64,000 nucleotides of DNA from Rhynchopus sp. YZ270_cl-10 (lineage: Eukaryota; Euglenozoa; Diplonemea; Diplonemida; Diplonemidae), in the NCBI GenBank assembly GCA_964035575.1, contig OZ037907.1, positions 496,001 through 560,000 on the forward strand, given 5' to 3'. The notes under the pieces were generated by a model, which saw only the letters and a program-made list of their open reading frames with translations, did not search any database and was not told the DNA's origin. The translations under genes were made by a program, and so were the position numbers. Shown here one piece after another: positions 51,803 through 60,959 of the stretch (position 1 is its first letter; each line of letters starts with the position of its first letter).

Positions 51803-51850
51803 AAAACTTGGTTGTATTAGTGTAGCCACCCTAGAGTGTGCTCCACTATA
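51802..51850 (-). repeat. T-family ~50-nt unit, copy 6, with a ~31-base A tail
   Basis: The best-preserved copy. On the minus strand it starts TATAGTGGAG, ends AACCAAGTTTTC and continues directly into a run of about 30 A. This arrangement is what a polyadenylated, retroposed small RNA would leave. Confidence 0.75.
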
Positions 51851-52042
51851 TTTTTTTTTTGACAAAATCGCTTGACTCAAACTTATTGATATCATCTCCA
51901 CTCAAATGGCACAATATTTGACTATCCACAAACACATTTAAAACCCCTCCAGGTTTCTGACAGAAGAATGTGATAAAATAAAACTCTGGTGACACCTTCC
52001 ATGGATAAGGCCCGCACACGCTAAATTTTTTCTCCTTTTTTT

Positions 52043-52591
52043 TTAGATCTCCCTTCTCAGAGCTTCAAGGTCGTAGACGGGGGCTTTAAAGGAGTTTCTT
52101 CTACGGTATGCTGGAGGACGGCCTCCCTTTTGGGTGGCGTGGACGGATGGCTGTTCTGTTGTAGATGCATGACCGAGGAAGGAGATGGGGACGGTGTGGG
52201 ACGTGTCACATTCTGAGTTGCGTCTCGACCTCGTGAGCATGCAGTTGAGTGAGCCCTTACGCGACCCGAGGGATGACTCTAATGATGAGAGGCCGTTGCT
52301 AGACGCGATAGAAGCTCTCCTCGGCCGGAACGCCGAATTGACACGATGGATCTCACAGTACAAATGCAACTCCCCCGCATCCGTTCTCACATTCACCGAA
52401 CTATCGAAATGCGGGCCTCCAGTCATCACCCCCCCAATCACCCCTCCATCCACCTCCAACACAACACGCTGTCCGACACAAAATGTGTCACGTTCAACAG
52501 AGCTTTCCAACAAAGCCTCCATCTCCAACCCCTGGTGCATTTGTAAGGCAAGCCTCTCCGCTTCGTGCTTCAATTGAAGTCCAGCGTCCAT
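52043..52591 (-). CDS. Hypothetical protein, 182 aa
   Basis: One frame, ATG 52591 to TAA 52043. Residues 1-35 form a helix (LKHEAERLALQMHQGLEME). Residues 38-88 look like a small beta barrel (CVGQRVVLEVDGGVIGGVMT, LHLYCEIHRVN), similar in size to an SH3- or Tudor-like fold, though I cannot name it. The remainder is Ser/Arg-rich with repeated R-R-x-S sites (RRASIAS, RRNSEC, RRRNSF), which suit basophilic kinases. It lies downstream of a cyclase gene on the same strand, so kinase A control is imaginable but is inference only. Confidence 0.7.
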   Translation of the reverse strand: MDAGLQLKHEAERLALQMHQGLEMEALLESSVERDTFCVGQRVVLEVDGGVIGGVMTGGPHFDSSVNVRTDAGELHLYCEIHRVNSAFRPRRASIASSNGLSSLESSLGSRKGSLNCMLTRSRRNSECDTSHTVPISFLGHASTTEQPSVHATQKGGRPPAYRRRNSFKAPVYDLEALRREI

Positions 52592-53408
52592 TTTAAAAGG
52601 GAAAAGGAAGAAGTTGGGAGAAAGAGAGCGAAGAGGGAGTCAGGAAAAGAAACGGGGTCAGGGAGAGGTGATCCAAGGTTAAGGTTAACTGTTTGGGGGA
52701 GGAGGTGTTTTTGGTAGGGTGAGGGGGGTTTTTTTTGTGGTGGTTGTGGTGTTCTTTGTGGAGGGGAATAGAGGGAGGGTTTTATTTGAAAAATAGAAGT
52801 AGAAATGCAATCCTGTTATCATTCAGGCGCTATGTCATCAAAAACGCTGGGAAAAAAAAGGAAGGTAAAAAGAAATGTTTCAGCCTGTCCAAAAGTGACT
52901 TGAAATACAACAACCCGCTCGTGGACAGTGTACCTTGGTGTATGACCGGTGGCGCTGACGCCGATTTTGAGGTAGGTTAACCTGTACCGGTACATTGCGT
53001 GTAGGAAAGTAGTATTGAAGCAGAAGCCTGATAAATGTGGGAGAGTGGGGGACAAGGTGCGGAACGCCGATGTGTCACCTAAGCCAAGAAGCTTGGGAAT
53101 CGCTGGGTTTTTGCCGACTATGCAGTGTTGGCATCTCGAGCATGTGCCTCATAAGTGCTTTTGATGGAAAAAGAACTTGAAATACAACAGCCCGCTCGCG
53201 ACCTTGACCGGGGGAAAGAAACTCTGGAAAAAAACCCACCCTGCACTTTCCCACACCTGACTAATGACCGTCCGTCCTGTAAAGAACGTCTGGACTTCGC
53301 AGACATGAGCAACTTCACAACGTGCAAAGAAAACGTTGCAAAAAACTCACTCACTTGCGCCATATGAGAGCTTGCAACCGTGCAGACGCCACAGTCGCAA
53401 GAGCACAA
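52592..53408. other. Spacer between the small gene and the cyclase gene
   Basis: Contains two hairpins of the GTGTACCTTGG subtype (52899-52937, and a partial one at 53171-53203) and a loose CTAAGCC/GCTTGG hairpin near 53078-53098. Otherwise no gene. Confidence 0.5.
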
Positions 53409-55478
53409 CTAAAACACATTGCTGTGTTCCCTATTGTCCTGTGCCTCAAGCACCCGGTAACAACCCTTGTGTTGCACAAGAACGGCTTCAAGTGCAGACG
53501 GCAGTGTTGTCCCTTCAGGAGGCTCGTACAGACACACAACCCCGTCACGCACAGCCTCCTCGCACAGCGCCCAACTCCGACGCACAGCATCCCCCATTAC
53601 AGTCACAAAGCGCTGGCTCCGTGCACCAACATCCCCGTGCTGCACAGGACCGCTCGCAAGCCCAGCCCCGTTCAGTGCAGCCTTCGTAGACATGCGCTGC
53701 ACAAACCGTATCGCGTTCTCCATGTGTGCAGGTGCAGAACGCGACACGTTCCACCCAACACACACACAGTTCCCGAGCAGTGTCACCAGACTCCCTCCAC
53801 TCTGCTCCAGTGCTGTGGTCAGTATCGTGAGTCGTGAGCTCATCTGGTGAAAGGCTGTGTGGTGCCCCACATCACCTACTGCAAGCTGTGCAACTCCCAC
53901 GGTGCCGGAGGTCTGACGTGTGGAGATAGCAATGTTGGTTGTGGATGAAGCAGACGACCCACATATGGAAAGACTCGCTGTCTGATTCGTACGTGGTGAA
54001 GAATACTCGCTAAGTGGTATCTCCCTTCGTCCCCGAAGCGTGAGAGACCACACACAGTACACCAACGTGCTCCCAGATACACCCTTCAAGTGAACTGCCT
54101 CTGGCACACCAGCAACAGCACTGCACGACTCAGAGACAGACGTCCACAGGTCGGAGGGCACAGCCACACCACCAGGCGTGCATGTGCTCTCAAGGCGTGA
54201 TGCAACGTTCACTGTGTGTCCGAAGTAGTCTGTCCGTCCCGTCAGTGTGTTCTGCTCCACCGTCACGGGGCCAGTGTTCACACCAATGCGCACAGTCAGA
54301 CCACCCCACAGCGACCCCTGACGAGAACAGATCGGTGCATCCTCAAGAAGAGATGCAGGCCAGTCTGCTTCCAAAAGGCGCTCCTGCACACGCAACCCAA
54401 ACGCCACACCGTCGCAAGTGGATGCAAAGGCAATCATGAATGCGTCGCCAATGGTCTTCACCTCGTACCCACCACACATCCGCATCACCTCACGCATCAC
54501 AGCGTTGTGGATCTGCAGTCCAGCACGCATCCCCTCAGGTGCAATCTCCCAGATCAGCGTCGACGCACGGATGTCTGTGAACACAATCGTTGCTGTCTCG
54601 CTGTCAAGCCCAGGTGGTGCTACAGTCGGCTGCTGTACACCATCCTCATTCACCTCAAACAGCGCAGCAGGGAGGTACGGACGGTACTTCCGCAGGTTCT
54701 CCTCTAAGTTCCGCAGTGCCGCTGTCATCCCCTCAGGCAGGTCGCCCTCGTGCGCCTTCAGCAGCTCCGCCACCTGCTCCACGTCGTAGCCAGCCAGGAG
54801 TGCTGCAATTTCCTGCACAGCGTTGATCGTTCGCTCCATTGATGCCTGCTCCTTCAGGAGACCACGCGCAAAGCCTCGCGTTGCGATGAAGTCGATGACA
54901 AACACACCCACAGCAACGAGGTGGAAGTTCAGGCTTCCGTCGGGGCAGGGGAGTACTGTACACTGCCGTGCTTCATCCATGTAGGCTGCCCTCTCCTCCT
55001 GCGGCAGGATGCCAGGGATGTCGAGGATGCCAAACCTGAACAATCCTTCCACACCCATGACAACGAAGTACACCACTGCGACACAGACGACACGCATGCT
55101 GTAGCGTGCGGGCACCTCCATCACAAGGAGGAAGTCCACCACAATCACGAGCAACATCCATGAAGTGTTCCCTGCGGCACGGGCAGTGACATCAGCACCA
55201 AAAGTTCCAACAGCGTAGGCGCAGGCGATGCACACTATTGCGGGTGTGGTCAGCTTGACTTTGCAAATCACCAGCATAGTGGCGTAGACCGCCGCGAAGA
55301 GTGTGACCAGACCTGTGACGCGATATAAGTACCGCCCTCGTGGGTCAATCCACACCTCCCAGGTGCCAATCATCATCAACAAGACGGCAACGTTCAGGAC
55401 GAAGAACATCTTCCGCTTCTGTGTGGCCTTCTTATCGAGTGTCCCATCCAGCGACAGCATCGCATCCAGACAGCGCAT
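53409..55478 (-). CDS. Membrane adenylate cyclase, class III, 689 aa
   Basis: Makes cAMP from ATP at a membrane. The start at 55478 is chosen because upstream codons read through pyrimidine-rich text with no conserved features. About six membrane helices fall in residues 26-205 (FFVLNVAVLLMMIG, MLLVIVVDFLLVM, HLVAVGVFVIDFIA). A helical linker (205-270) leads to a catalytic domain at about 295-480 with metal Asp residues in FTDIRAST (302) and IGDAFM (345), the adenine-selecting Lys in KTIGD (341) and Asp in TDYFG (417), and Asn 424 and Arg 428 in VNVASRLE. A second, cyclase-like domain at about 525-660 lacks the metal residues (VAQLAVGDV, LLGNCVCVGW) and is probably regulatory. Adjacent to the histone cluster, same strand. 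Confidence 0.9.
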   Translation of the reverse strand: MRCLDAMLSLDGTLDKKATQKRKMFFVLNVAVLLMMIGTWEVWIDPRGRYLYRVTGLVTLFAAVYATMLVICKVKLTTPAIVCIACAYAVGTFGADVTARAAGNTSWMLLVIVVDFLLVMEVPARYSMRVVCVAVVYFVVMGVEGLFRFGILDIPGILPQEERAAYMDEARQCTVLPCPDGSLNFHLVAVGVFVIDFIATRGFARGLLKEQASMERTINAVQEIAALLAGYDVEQVAELLKAHEGDLPEGMTAALRNLEENLRKYRPYLPAALFEVNEDGVQQPTVAPPGLDSETATIVFTDIRASTLIWEIAPEGMRAGLQIHNAVMREVMRMCGGYEVKTIGDAFMIAFASTCDGVAFGLRVQERLLEADWPASLLEDAPICSRQGSLWGGLTVRIGVNTGPVTVEQNTLTGRTDYFGHTVNVASRLESTCTPGGVAVPSDLWTSVSESCSAVAGVPEAVHLKGVSGSTLVYCVWSLTLRGRREIPLSEYSSPRTNQTASLSICGSSASSTTNIAISTRQTSGTVGVAQLAVGDVGHHTAFHQMSSRLTILTTALEQSGGSLVTLLGNCVCVGWNVSRSAPAHMENAIRFVQRMSTKAALNGAGLASGPVQHGDVGARSQRFVTVMGDAVRRSWALCEEAVRDGVVCLYEPPEGTTLPSALEAVLVQHKGCYRVLEAQDNREHSNVF

Positions 55479-55696
55479 TGTGTTTGGAAGTGTATAAACT
55501 GTTGTGGGGAAAGAGTAGGGTAGAGGGAAGAAAGCAGTGCAAAGCGAGAAGGGAAAGAAGTGGTATTTGAGTCGATTATCACTGGTGGTAGTCCACCCCT
55601 TCGCAGGGCTTAGCAGCAAGCCTGCAGAGGTAAAAGCGTGAAAAACAGTTGGAAAAGAAAAAAACTAAACACAAGTGAAAACAGCACAGTCCAAGC

Positions 55697-56134
55697 TCAC
55701 AGGTTGTCCCCACGGATGCGGATGGTGTAGCTGAGGTCCTTCTGGATGAGGGTCTTCTTCTTCCTGTGGAGCTGCAGGATCACGGCACCCTCAAACACGC
55801 TGATCAGGTACTGCTCGCTTGCCTCCTGCATCGCCTCGAGCGCAGACGCACGGAAGCGCATGTCCTGCTTGTGCTTGTCCATCACGTCACGCACAAGGCG
55901 CTGGAAGGGCGCCTTCTGGATCAGCAGCTGTGTCCCCTTCTGCAGTGCCTTGATCTCACGCATCGCAACAGTTCCGGGCAGCCAGCGGCCAGACTTCTTC
56001 ACCACCTTCCCCTTCTTGTCCTTCTTCTCAGGGGCCTTGTAGTCAAGCTTCGTCCTCGGTTTTCTCTTCTTCTCACCGTCCTTTCCGGTCGACGACTGCG
56101 ACTTCTTCACAGACTTGGCAGGTGTGCGTGGCAT
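55697..56134 (-). CDS. Histone H3, divergent, 145 aa
   Basis: Core nucleosome histone. The fold region is clear: RWLPGTVAMREIKALQKGTQ, QKAPFQRLVRDV, ASALEAMQEASEQYLISVFE and a closing RIRG. QKAPFQRLVR is the kinetoplastid form of the canonical RKLPFQRLVR. The N-tail is longer than usual and lacks the ARTKQTARKS pattern, so the sites equivalent to K4, K9 and K27 are not recognisable. The helix 3 area is also unusual (HRKKKTLIQKDLSYTI). A CTCTACAG acceptor lies 30 nt before the ATG. Intronless. First of four clustered histone genes by coordinate, last by direction of transcription. Confidence 0.93.
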   Translation of the reverse strand: MPRTPAKSVKKSQSSTGKDGEKKRKPRTKLDYKAPEKKDKKGKVVKKSGRWLPGTVAMREIKALQKGTQLLIQKAPFQRLVRDVMDKHKQDMRFRASALEAMQEASEQYLISVFEGAVILQLHRKKKTLIQKDLSYTIRIRGDNL

Positions 56135-56375
56135 CTTGTTGCGTGTTGTGTTGTTTAGGTAATCTGTAGAGCAGGTGGTGTGTGTGGTCTGCGTTTGGTG
56201 GGTTCATGAGAAAAATGAAACAGACCCCATTGCTCTTTGTGAAACACATATACGGTGCGCAGCCACACCACCTCGGTACCTCATTATCGGCACGAGGGTT
56301 ACAAAATAAAAAGGGGTACACAAAAAACAACAATCACGTAGAAGCAAACTCAGAAGACAGACGTCGAGAGTGTTC

Positions 56376-56864
56376 TTACTTCTTCGGGGACGACTTCTTG
56401 GGGGAGCCCTTCGACTTCTTGCCCTTCTTTCCACCCTTCTTCCCCTTCGACTTCTTCGTCACGCTGCCAGAGGACTTCTTCCTGTACTTCTTGTCAGTCG
56501 CCTTGAGCGCATCGTGCACTCCTCCACCCACACCTCCGCCCGCAATCGTCACGTTCGACAGAAGGTCGCCAAGGTCCTTGTCCTCACGCACGGCAACGCA
56601 GATGTGGCGGGGCTTGATCTGGTGCTGCTTCTTGTTCTTCGCCTTCTTCCCGGAGGTCGCCGCCTTCGCAGACACGTTCAGAAGCTCGCCTGTGCAGTAC
56701 TGCAGCACAGACGTCAGGAACACTGCCGCAGTGGGGCTCACACGCTTTGCGTACCTCCCCTTCTTCAGCGCACTGCCCACACGTCCCACAGGGAAGGTCA
56801 GACCAGACATCTCAGACAGAGACACAGACGGTCCCCTCTTCACTCCCTTCTTTGCGCCGACCAT
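56376..56864 (-). CDS. Histone H2A, divergent, 162 aa
   Basis: The fold is shown by LTFPVGRVGSALKKGRYAKR, VSPTAAVFLTSVLQYCTGELL and HICVAVREDKDLGDLL, matching the canonical FPVGRVHRLLRKGNYAERV and AVRNDEELNKLL blocks. An 11-residue Lys-rich insert (SGKKAKNKKQ) enlarges the loop between helices 2 and 3. The C-tail is extended with KKSKGKKGGKKGKKSKGSP and two SPKK motifs, features otherwise typical of linker histones or plant H2A. No SQ(E/D) motif of H2A.X is seen. ATG at 56864; a TTCTGCAG acceptor lies 35 nt upstream. Intronless. Confidence 0.92.
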   Translation of the reverse strand: MVGAKKGVKRGPSVSLSEMSGLTFPVGRVGSALKKGRYAKRVSPTAAVFLTSVLQYCTGELLNVSAKAATSGKKAKNKKQHQIKPRHICVAVREDKDLGDLLSNVTIAGGGVGGGVHDALKATDKKYRKKSSGSVTKKSKGKKGGKKGKKSKGSPKKSSPKK

Positions 56865-57094
56865 TGTTTGTCTTTTGGGTGTTGGTGGTGAAATATATCT
56901 GCAGAATATGTGGTGGCAGCAAGGGGTTGAGAAGGGGTTGGGTGGGTGGGAAATAAAGGAAAAGGACTGTCTCTTGTTTTGTGTATGTGTAATCATTTTT
57001 TGTTTACGGCGGCAGTACCACCCACGCCCCTTGCAAGAGGGCCGTGTCTGTCTTAACCCAACAAGACATGAGTCAACTCATCACGTCACCTGCT

Positions 57095-57529
57095 TCACTT
57101 CCTCGGGGAACCCTTCTTCTTCAGGGCCTTCGTGTACTTGGCCACGGCAGCAAGTCCCGCACACCAGGCGTGCGACGCCATCTCTTCGGGGAAGTTCATC
57201 CTCACACCCGCCATTATGGCCTGGGGGGTCAGTGTCTTCTGGCCCGCAAAGTGGCTTGCATGCCCCGCCTCCTCCGCAATGCGCTCAAACAGGTCCACCA
57301 CAAACGAGTTCACAATCCCCATCCCACGCGACGTGATGGCAACAGAGCTCTTCCTCCCCGACTTCGTCGCTGCCGTCACCCCGAAGTTCTTCGTCATCAG
57401 CTTGTACACGAAGCCCGAGTAGCTCTTGAAGTTGTGCTTCTTGATCCTCTTCCCGTTCTTGTCCAGCTTCGGGCCCCTCTTGGATCCCTTCTTTGCTCCC
57501 GCGGACTTCTTCTGTGGCGAAGGTGTCAT
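57095..57529 (-). CDS. Histone H2B, 144 aa
   Basis: The fold region is recognisable by SYSGFVYKLMTKNFGV, SRGMGIVNSFVVDLFERIAE and FPEEMASHAWCAGLAAVAKY, parallel to the canonical MGIMNSFVNDIFERIA and [20 protein letters not shown]. The N-tail (SPQKKSAGAKKGSKRGPK) is basic. The C-terminus ends KKKGSPRK, beyond the usual end. The start is the ATG at 57529, 38 nt after a CCACAG acceptor; an in-frame ATG at 57598 lies upstream of that acceptor and is rejected. Intronless. Confidence 0.92.
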   Translation of the reverse strand: MTPSPQKKSAGAKKGSKRGPKLDKNGKRIKKHNFKSYSGFVYKLMTKNFGVTAATKSGRKSSVAITSRGMGIVNSFVVDLFERIAEEAGHASHFAGQKTLTPQAIMAGVRMNFPEEMASHAWCAGLAAVAKYTKALKKKGSPRK

Positions 57530-57839
57530 CTTGTTGAGGGTTTTTTTCTTTGATTCAAAAAGTAATCTGTGGTTGTACGATATGTGTGTTTCTTCCACGA
57601 TACACGGTAAAGAGCGAGCATTTTCTTTTTTTTTATTCTCTCATTTTTTTTTTCCACAATTCTTCTAAAAAAAATTCAAAGACTAGCAAGACGTACATAA
57701 TTGACATCTAGGTTTTGAAACGGATATAAATTGCGAGTTGCTATGCACACTCAACGTTGGGGGACAAGCAGTGAAAACACTGCGTCACATACGACTCTAA
57801 TAGAACAGGAAGCAAAAGAAAGGTTAAAATTAGATGCAT

Positions 57840-57917
57840 TGGTATGGCTGACGACCCCAAAAATAGCGCAAAATAGCGCAAAATAGCACAAAATAGCACC
57901 TCCCTTCAGCCACACCA
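57840..57917. mobile_element. Mini-MITE, second copy
   Basis: The inverted ends GGTATGGCTGACGACC and TTCAGCCACACC enclose repeated AAAATAGCGC/AAAATAGCAC units, matching 38177-38254. It lies in the H2B-H4 spacer. Confidence 0.7.
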
Positions 57918-58309
57918 TTCATATACTTTCAGTTCACAGAATTGAAAGCATTTGAGAGGGTCAACACATGCACCCCGGTTAAAAGCAATAATCGAGTTTT
58001 TGCCCTGAGACACACGTCTCTCGAGCGAGATGCTTTATGCAGCAGCACCGTTGAGGGCAGGGGTAGGGGGGTTAACGGTACGGCCTGATGCAAGAGAAAG
58101 CCATCTCCCCTGTTTTTTTCCATGCACTTCCACTAGACACCCTACAAAAGTAGTGCAGCTTTCCAAGGTGGCCAACCATGTCCCCGCTCGAAGCGTTTCA
58201 AGGGTCAGCACGCCTTTCAAAAAGAGACGACGACATATGGGTGGTGGTGGTGAGCCTAAGGAAGTGAAAAGGCTCCATTTGCATGGTAATATAGTCACGT
58301 CAACGTGGC

Positions 58310-58633
58310 TTACTTGTCGCGTGGTGTGTACAGGGTGCGTCCACGCTTCTTCAGGGCGTACAGGACGTGATCCAAACGCACCGTCCTCGCCGGGCAGTTC
58401 TCACGCACCTCCATCAGCGCGTGGGTGTCCTTCATCACCTCCTCCACAAATTTCCTCAGGATATCCCGTGCCTTGTCGTACACGTTGCTTGCAAGGCGCT
58501 TGACGCCTCCGCGGCGGGCAAGACGGCGGATGCTCCCTTTTGTGATACCACGCTGCCTCCGCACCTTTGTGCCCTTGCGCTTTCGGAACATTGGAACATT
58601 TGTGGAGTCAACCGACTTACCCTTGGCGGGCAT
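58310..58633 (-). CDS. Histone H4, divergent, 107 aa
   Basis: The core is clear: [20 protein letters not shown] matches the canonical [20 protein letters not shown], followed by [18 protein letters not shown] and [15 protein letters not shown]. H4 is normally one of the most conserved proteins known; this one departs at many positions. The N-tail lacks the GKGGKGLGKGG acetylation pattern and reads [20 protein letters not shown] instead. A CTGTTCCAG acceptor is 31 nt before the ATG. It is the most upstream of the four histone genes in transcription order. Intronless. Confidence 0.93.
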   Translation of the reverse strand: [107 protein letters not shown]

Positions 58634-59662
58634 CTTTGTGTGTTATGTGTCTTTTTTTTTTGGCTGGAACAGGCGTGGTGTGGAAGTGAGCCAAATGTAC
58701 TAAAATGAAGAAAAAAAATGGTGTACCTTGGTTTATCGTTACGTGTGTATCTTTTAAATATTATGGTAAAGTGCGTTTTTACTTTTGGAAAAACGTTTCA
58801 AAATTCATCCCAATCCACCCTCTGGACAACACCGGAACGCGGGATCACTGAGAAAAAAACCCCACTCAAAAAAAAGGGGGGTGACGTTGTGCAAACACTT
58901 CATCGAGGAGGAGGCTGGTTTAACACAACAAAGAAAGGTTTATGAGATGAACCTAAGCCTTTCGTGCTTAGTCACCTTGAGGGGAAAACTTTCCCTTTAT
59001 TCGGGTATTTTCCCAAAAGGAAGTGCTACCTGTCGCCATTGAAGACAAACTGAGGAAGGGGTGCCACACCTCACCCTCCATTGGTAGCGACAAAGCATGC
59101 AAAAAAAAAACAAAAAAAAAAACAAAAAAAAGTTTAAAAAAAAATACAACAGTTCTACACAAGGTCACCCCTGTACCCATTTTGTTTGGGTTTTCTATTT
59201 ATCTTTTTGGCTGTATTAGTGTAGAAACCCTACGCTGTGTTGGGTACTATTTAAAAAAGAAAAAAAAATCGAACAAATTGTTCGCAGACAACGCGCTGTG
59301 GACAACCCCGCAAATAGCAGTGCTGTCACTCACATTCATTCTGCCTCTGTGTCTACTTCGCCTGAGACTTCAGCACTTTGAGAACCGAAGCCTTAACCGT
59401 GTCAAGGTCTTTGCACCTGTAGTGGTGTGGTTGTTGACGTGGTAGATATATGACAATAAACCACGTATGGCAAATGATAACTTTTTTTATGAGATTTCAT
59501 AAATTATCAGATTTTTATGCACTATCATGCGCGCTCATAATAAGCGCACAGTGTCATAATAGGATATACTAGCACATTAAAAGTATGCGCTATTATTCGC
59601 TTATTATAGACCCCCCAACGGGCCCGATCCCCATCACTAAAAATATCACACGCAGGACATTA
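58634..59662. other. Spacer upstream of the histone cluster
   Basis: Contains a hairpin of the AAGATGA type at 58944-58978 and a diverged T-family unit at about 59205-59250. The rest is AT-rich with no gene seen. Confidence 0.5.
58944..58978 (+). repeat. AAGATGA-type hairpin with TTTCGTG loop
   Basis: Stem CTAAGC/GCTTAG and outer arms AGATGA/TCACCTT are kept; the loop is CTTTCGT. Confidence 0.65.
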
Positions 59663-59965
59663 GGGCTTAGTTATTTTTTTTTTTGGTACGCGTCCGGGAC
59701 CCCCCTCAAATTTTGAGCGCGCGCGCGCAAAAAAAAATAAAATACCAAAAAAAAATAACTTGTTTTGGCCTGCAAAATCAATGTTGTGCCCAAAAAAAAA
59801 TATTTCGAAAAAAAATATTCGAAAAAAAAAAAATGTTGAAATTTTCCAACTTTTTTTTTATACTTTTCCATGCACACCACACCGGCATATTTTTTTTTAT
59901 TTTTGGATTTCCAAAAATTTGAGCGCGCGCGGACGCGTACCAAAAAAAAAAAAATAACTAAGCCC
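59663..59965. mobile_element. Harbinger/Tourist-like MITE
   Basis: The inverted ends GGGCTTAGTTATTTTTTTTT, then GGTACGCGTCCG, mirror the right end. TTA stands on both sides (59660-59662 and 59966-59968), the 3-bp target typical of PIF/Harbinger. The interior carries GAGCGCGCGCGC runs. It has no open frame. Confidence 0.7.
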
Positions 59966-59968
59966 TTA

Positions 59969-60272
59969 CTGGGGGGGGGGGGCGAATAAGAGATCAGGGG
60001 TGAATAAGAGATTAGGGCCGAATAAGAGATCAGGTTGAGATTTTGGGGGTATTTTTTTTTTTTTTTTTTTGCACGCACCAGGGTTTTATCTTGAAAAAAC
60101 ATTTTGAAATTTTACCCTGTCTACCCGGTCTGGCAAAAAAGTGGTCAAAAAATTTTTTTTGCCTCCGGCGAAAATGTCTATTTGCTTTTTTTCCCCCAAA
60201 AATTTTTTTTTATTTTTGGCTCGTCCGTTCGCCTAATAAGAGATGCCACATCTCTTATTCGCCCCCCCCCAG
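59969..60272. mobile_element. Stowaway-like MITE, TA target
   Basis: The ends CTGGGGGGG and CCCCCCCAG are flanked by TA (59967-59968 and 60273-60274), with CGAATAAGAGATCAGG units in tandem on the left and inverted on the right. Same design as 46655-48584 with a different sub-terminal unit. It abuts the Harbinger-like MITE, sharing its TTA. Confidence 0.75.
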
Positions 60273-60298
60273 TAACTAAAAAAAATAAATAAATCAAA

Positions 60299-60577
60299 AT
60301 GGGTCGCAACAAAGCCCCTCCAACCGCGTCTCAGCTGCTCGCTGAGAAGCACGACAAGCGGAAGGCAGTCTTTCTGGTAGTGAAGACTGGCGGTGGTTGT
60401 CAAGAGGAGACAAAGGGAAAGGCACCCACAAGACAACTTACCCCAGGCGGTCCTCTTGTGTTGTCCCTGTTGTGTATGCCAACCGGGGTGACACGGTGTT
60501 CAGCGCGGCAACCCACCAAGACAAAAAAAGCAGGCGCAAGGTCTTTTGCTGTCGTGACGGCAGATAATAGCACATAA
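60299..60577 (+). CDS. Doubtful short ORF, 92 aa
   Basis: ATG 60299, open for 92 codons, less A/T-biased than its surroundings. The product (MGRNKAPPTASQLLAEKHDK and following) has no recognised domain. It is the only plus-strand candidate outside transposons, which argues against it. Confidence 0.2.
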   Translation: MGRNKAPPTASQLLAEKHDKRKAVFLVVKTGGGCQEETKGKAPTRQLTPGGPLVLSLLCMPTGVTRCSARQPTKTKKAGARSFAVVTADNST

Positions 60578-60656
60578 TGTCCGGGTGGGCAGCGGAAATA
60601 TCATGCCGCAATAATCATTACCATATGTGATAAACCCAAATAATGTAGAAAAAAAG

Positions 60657-60702
60657 TTGACGTGAACTGCAACAGCCTCCCTCTCATGACAGTGTACCTT
60701 GG
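60657..60702 (+). repeat. CTCTCAT-loop hairpin, GTGTACCTTGG subtype
   Basis: Same order of blocks as 11341-11381; the loop is CTCTCAT with two extra pyrimidines before it. Confidence 0.5.
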
Positions 60703-60959
60703 AACAATGACCAAAAAAAAGACTCTCTTTCCGCCAGATACGAGAATTGGCTCGAAAACTGGAGTGACAGATTCTTTGAAAAAATATCATGTCAAAAAAA
60801 ATAAATAAATACATAAAGATCGACAGTGAGGCTTGTGGCAAAAAAACGCCCTCTATGGGGATGTAACGAAGACCATACCCTTCTGACACAATCCCTGATG
60901 CGCATTCGTGAAGCACCATCCACAGCTTGTGTTCCGTCAAATATGCGTCTTCTGCGAAT

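Larger units (their letters stand above)
48587..52042. other. Gene-poor, low-complexity region
   Basis: Apart from the listed T-family units, the foldback element and one uncertain mini-gene, this stretch holds homopolymer tracts, a CACAAAAC/GTTTTGTG hairpin at 48768-48793, a GCGCGC palindrome near 49445-49465, the CGCCTGCGGCGCC-type repeat at 49655-49830 (reverse), hairpins near 50261-50283, 50428-50455 and 50666-50700, and the roughly 165-bp repeat at 50612-50842. Confidence 0.5.
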
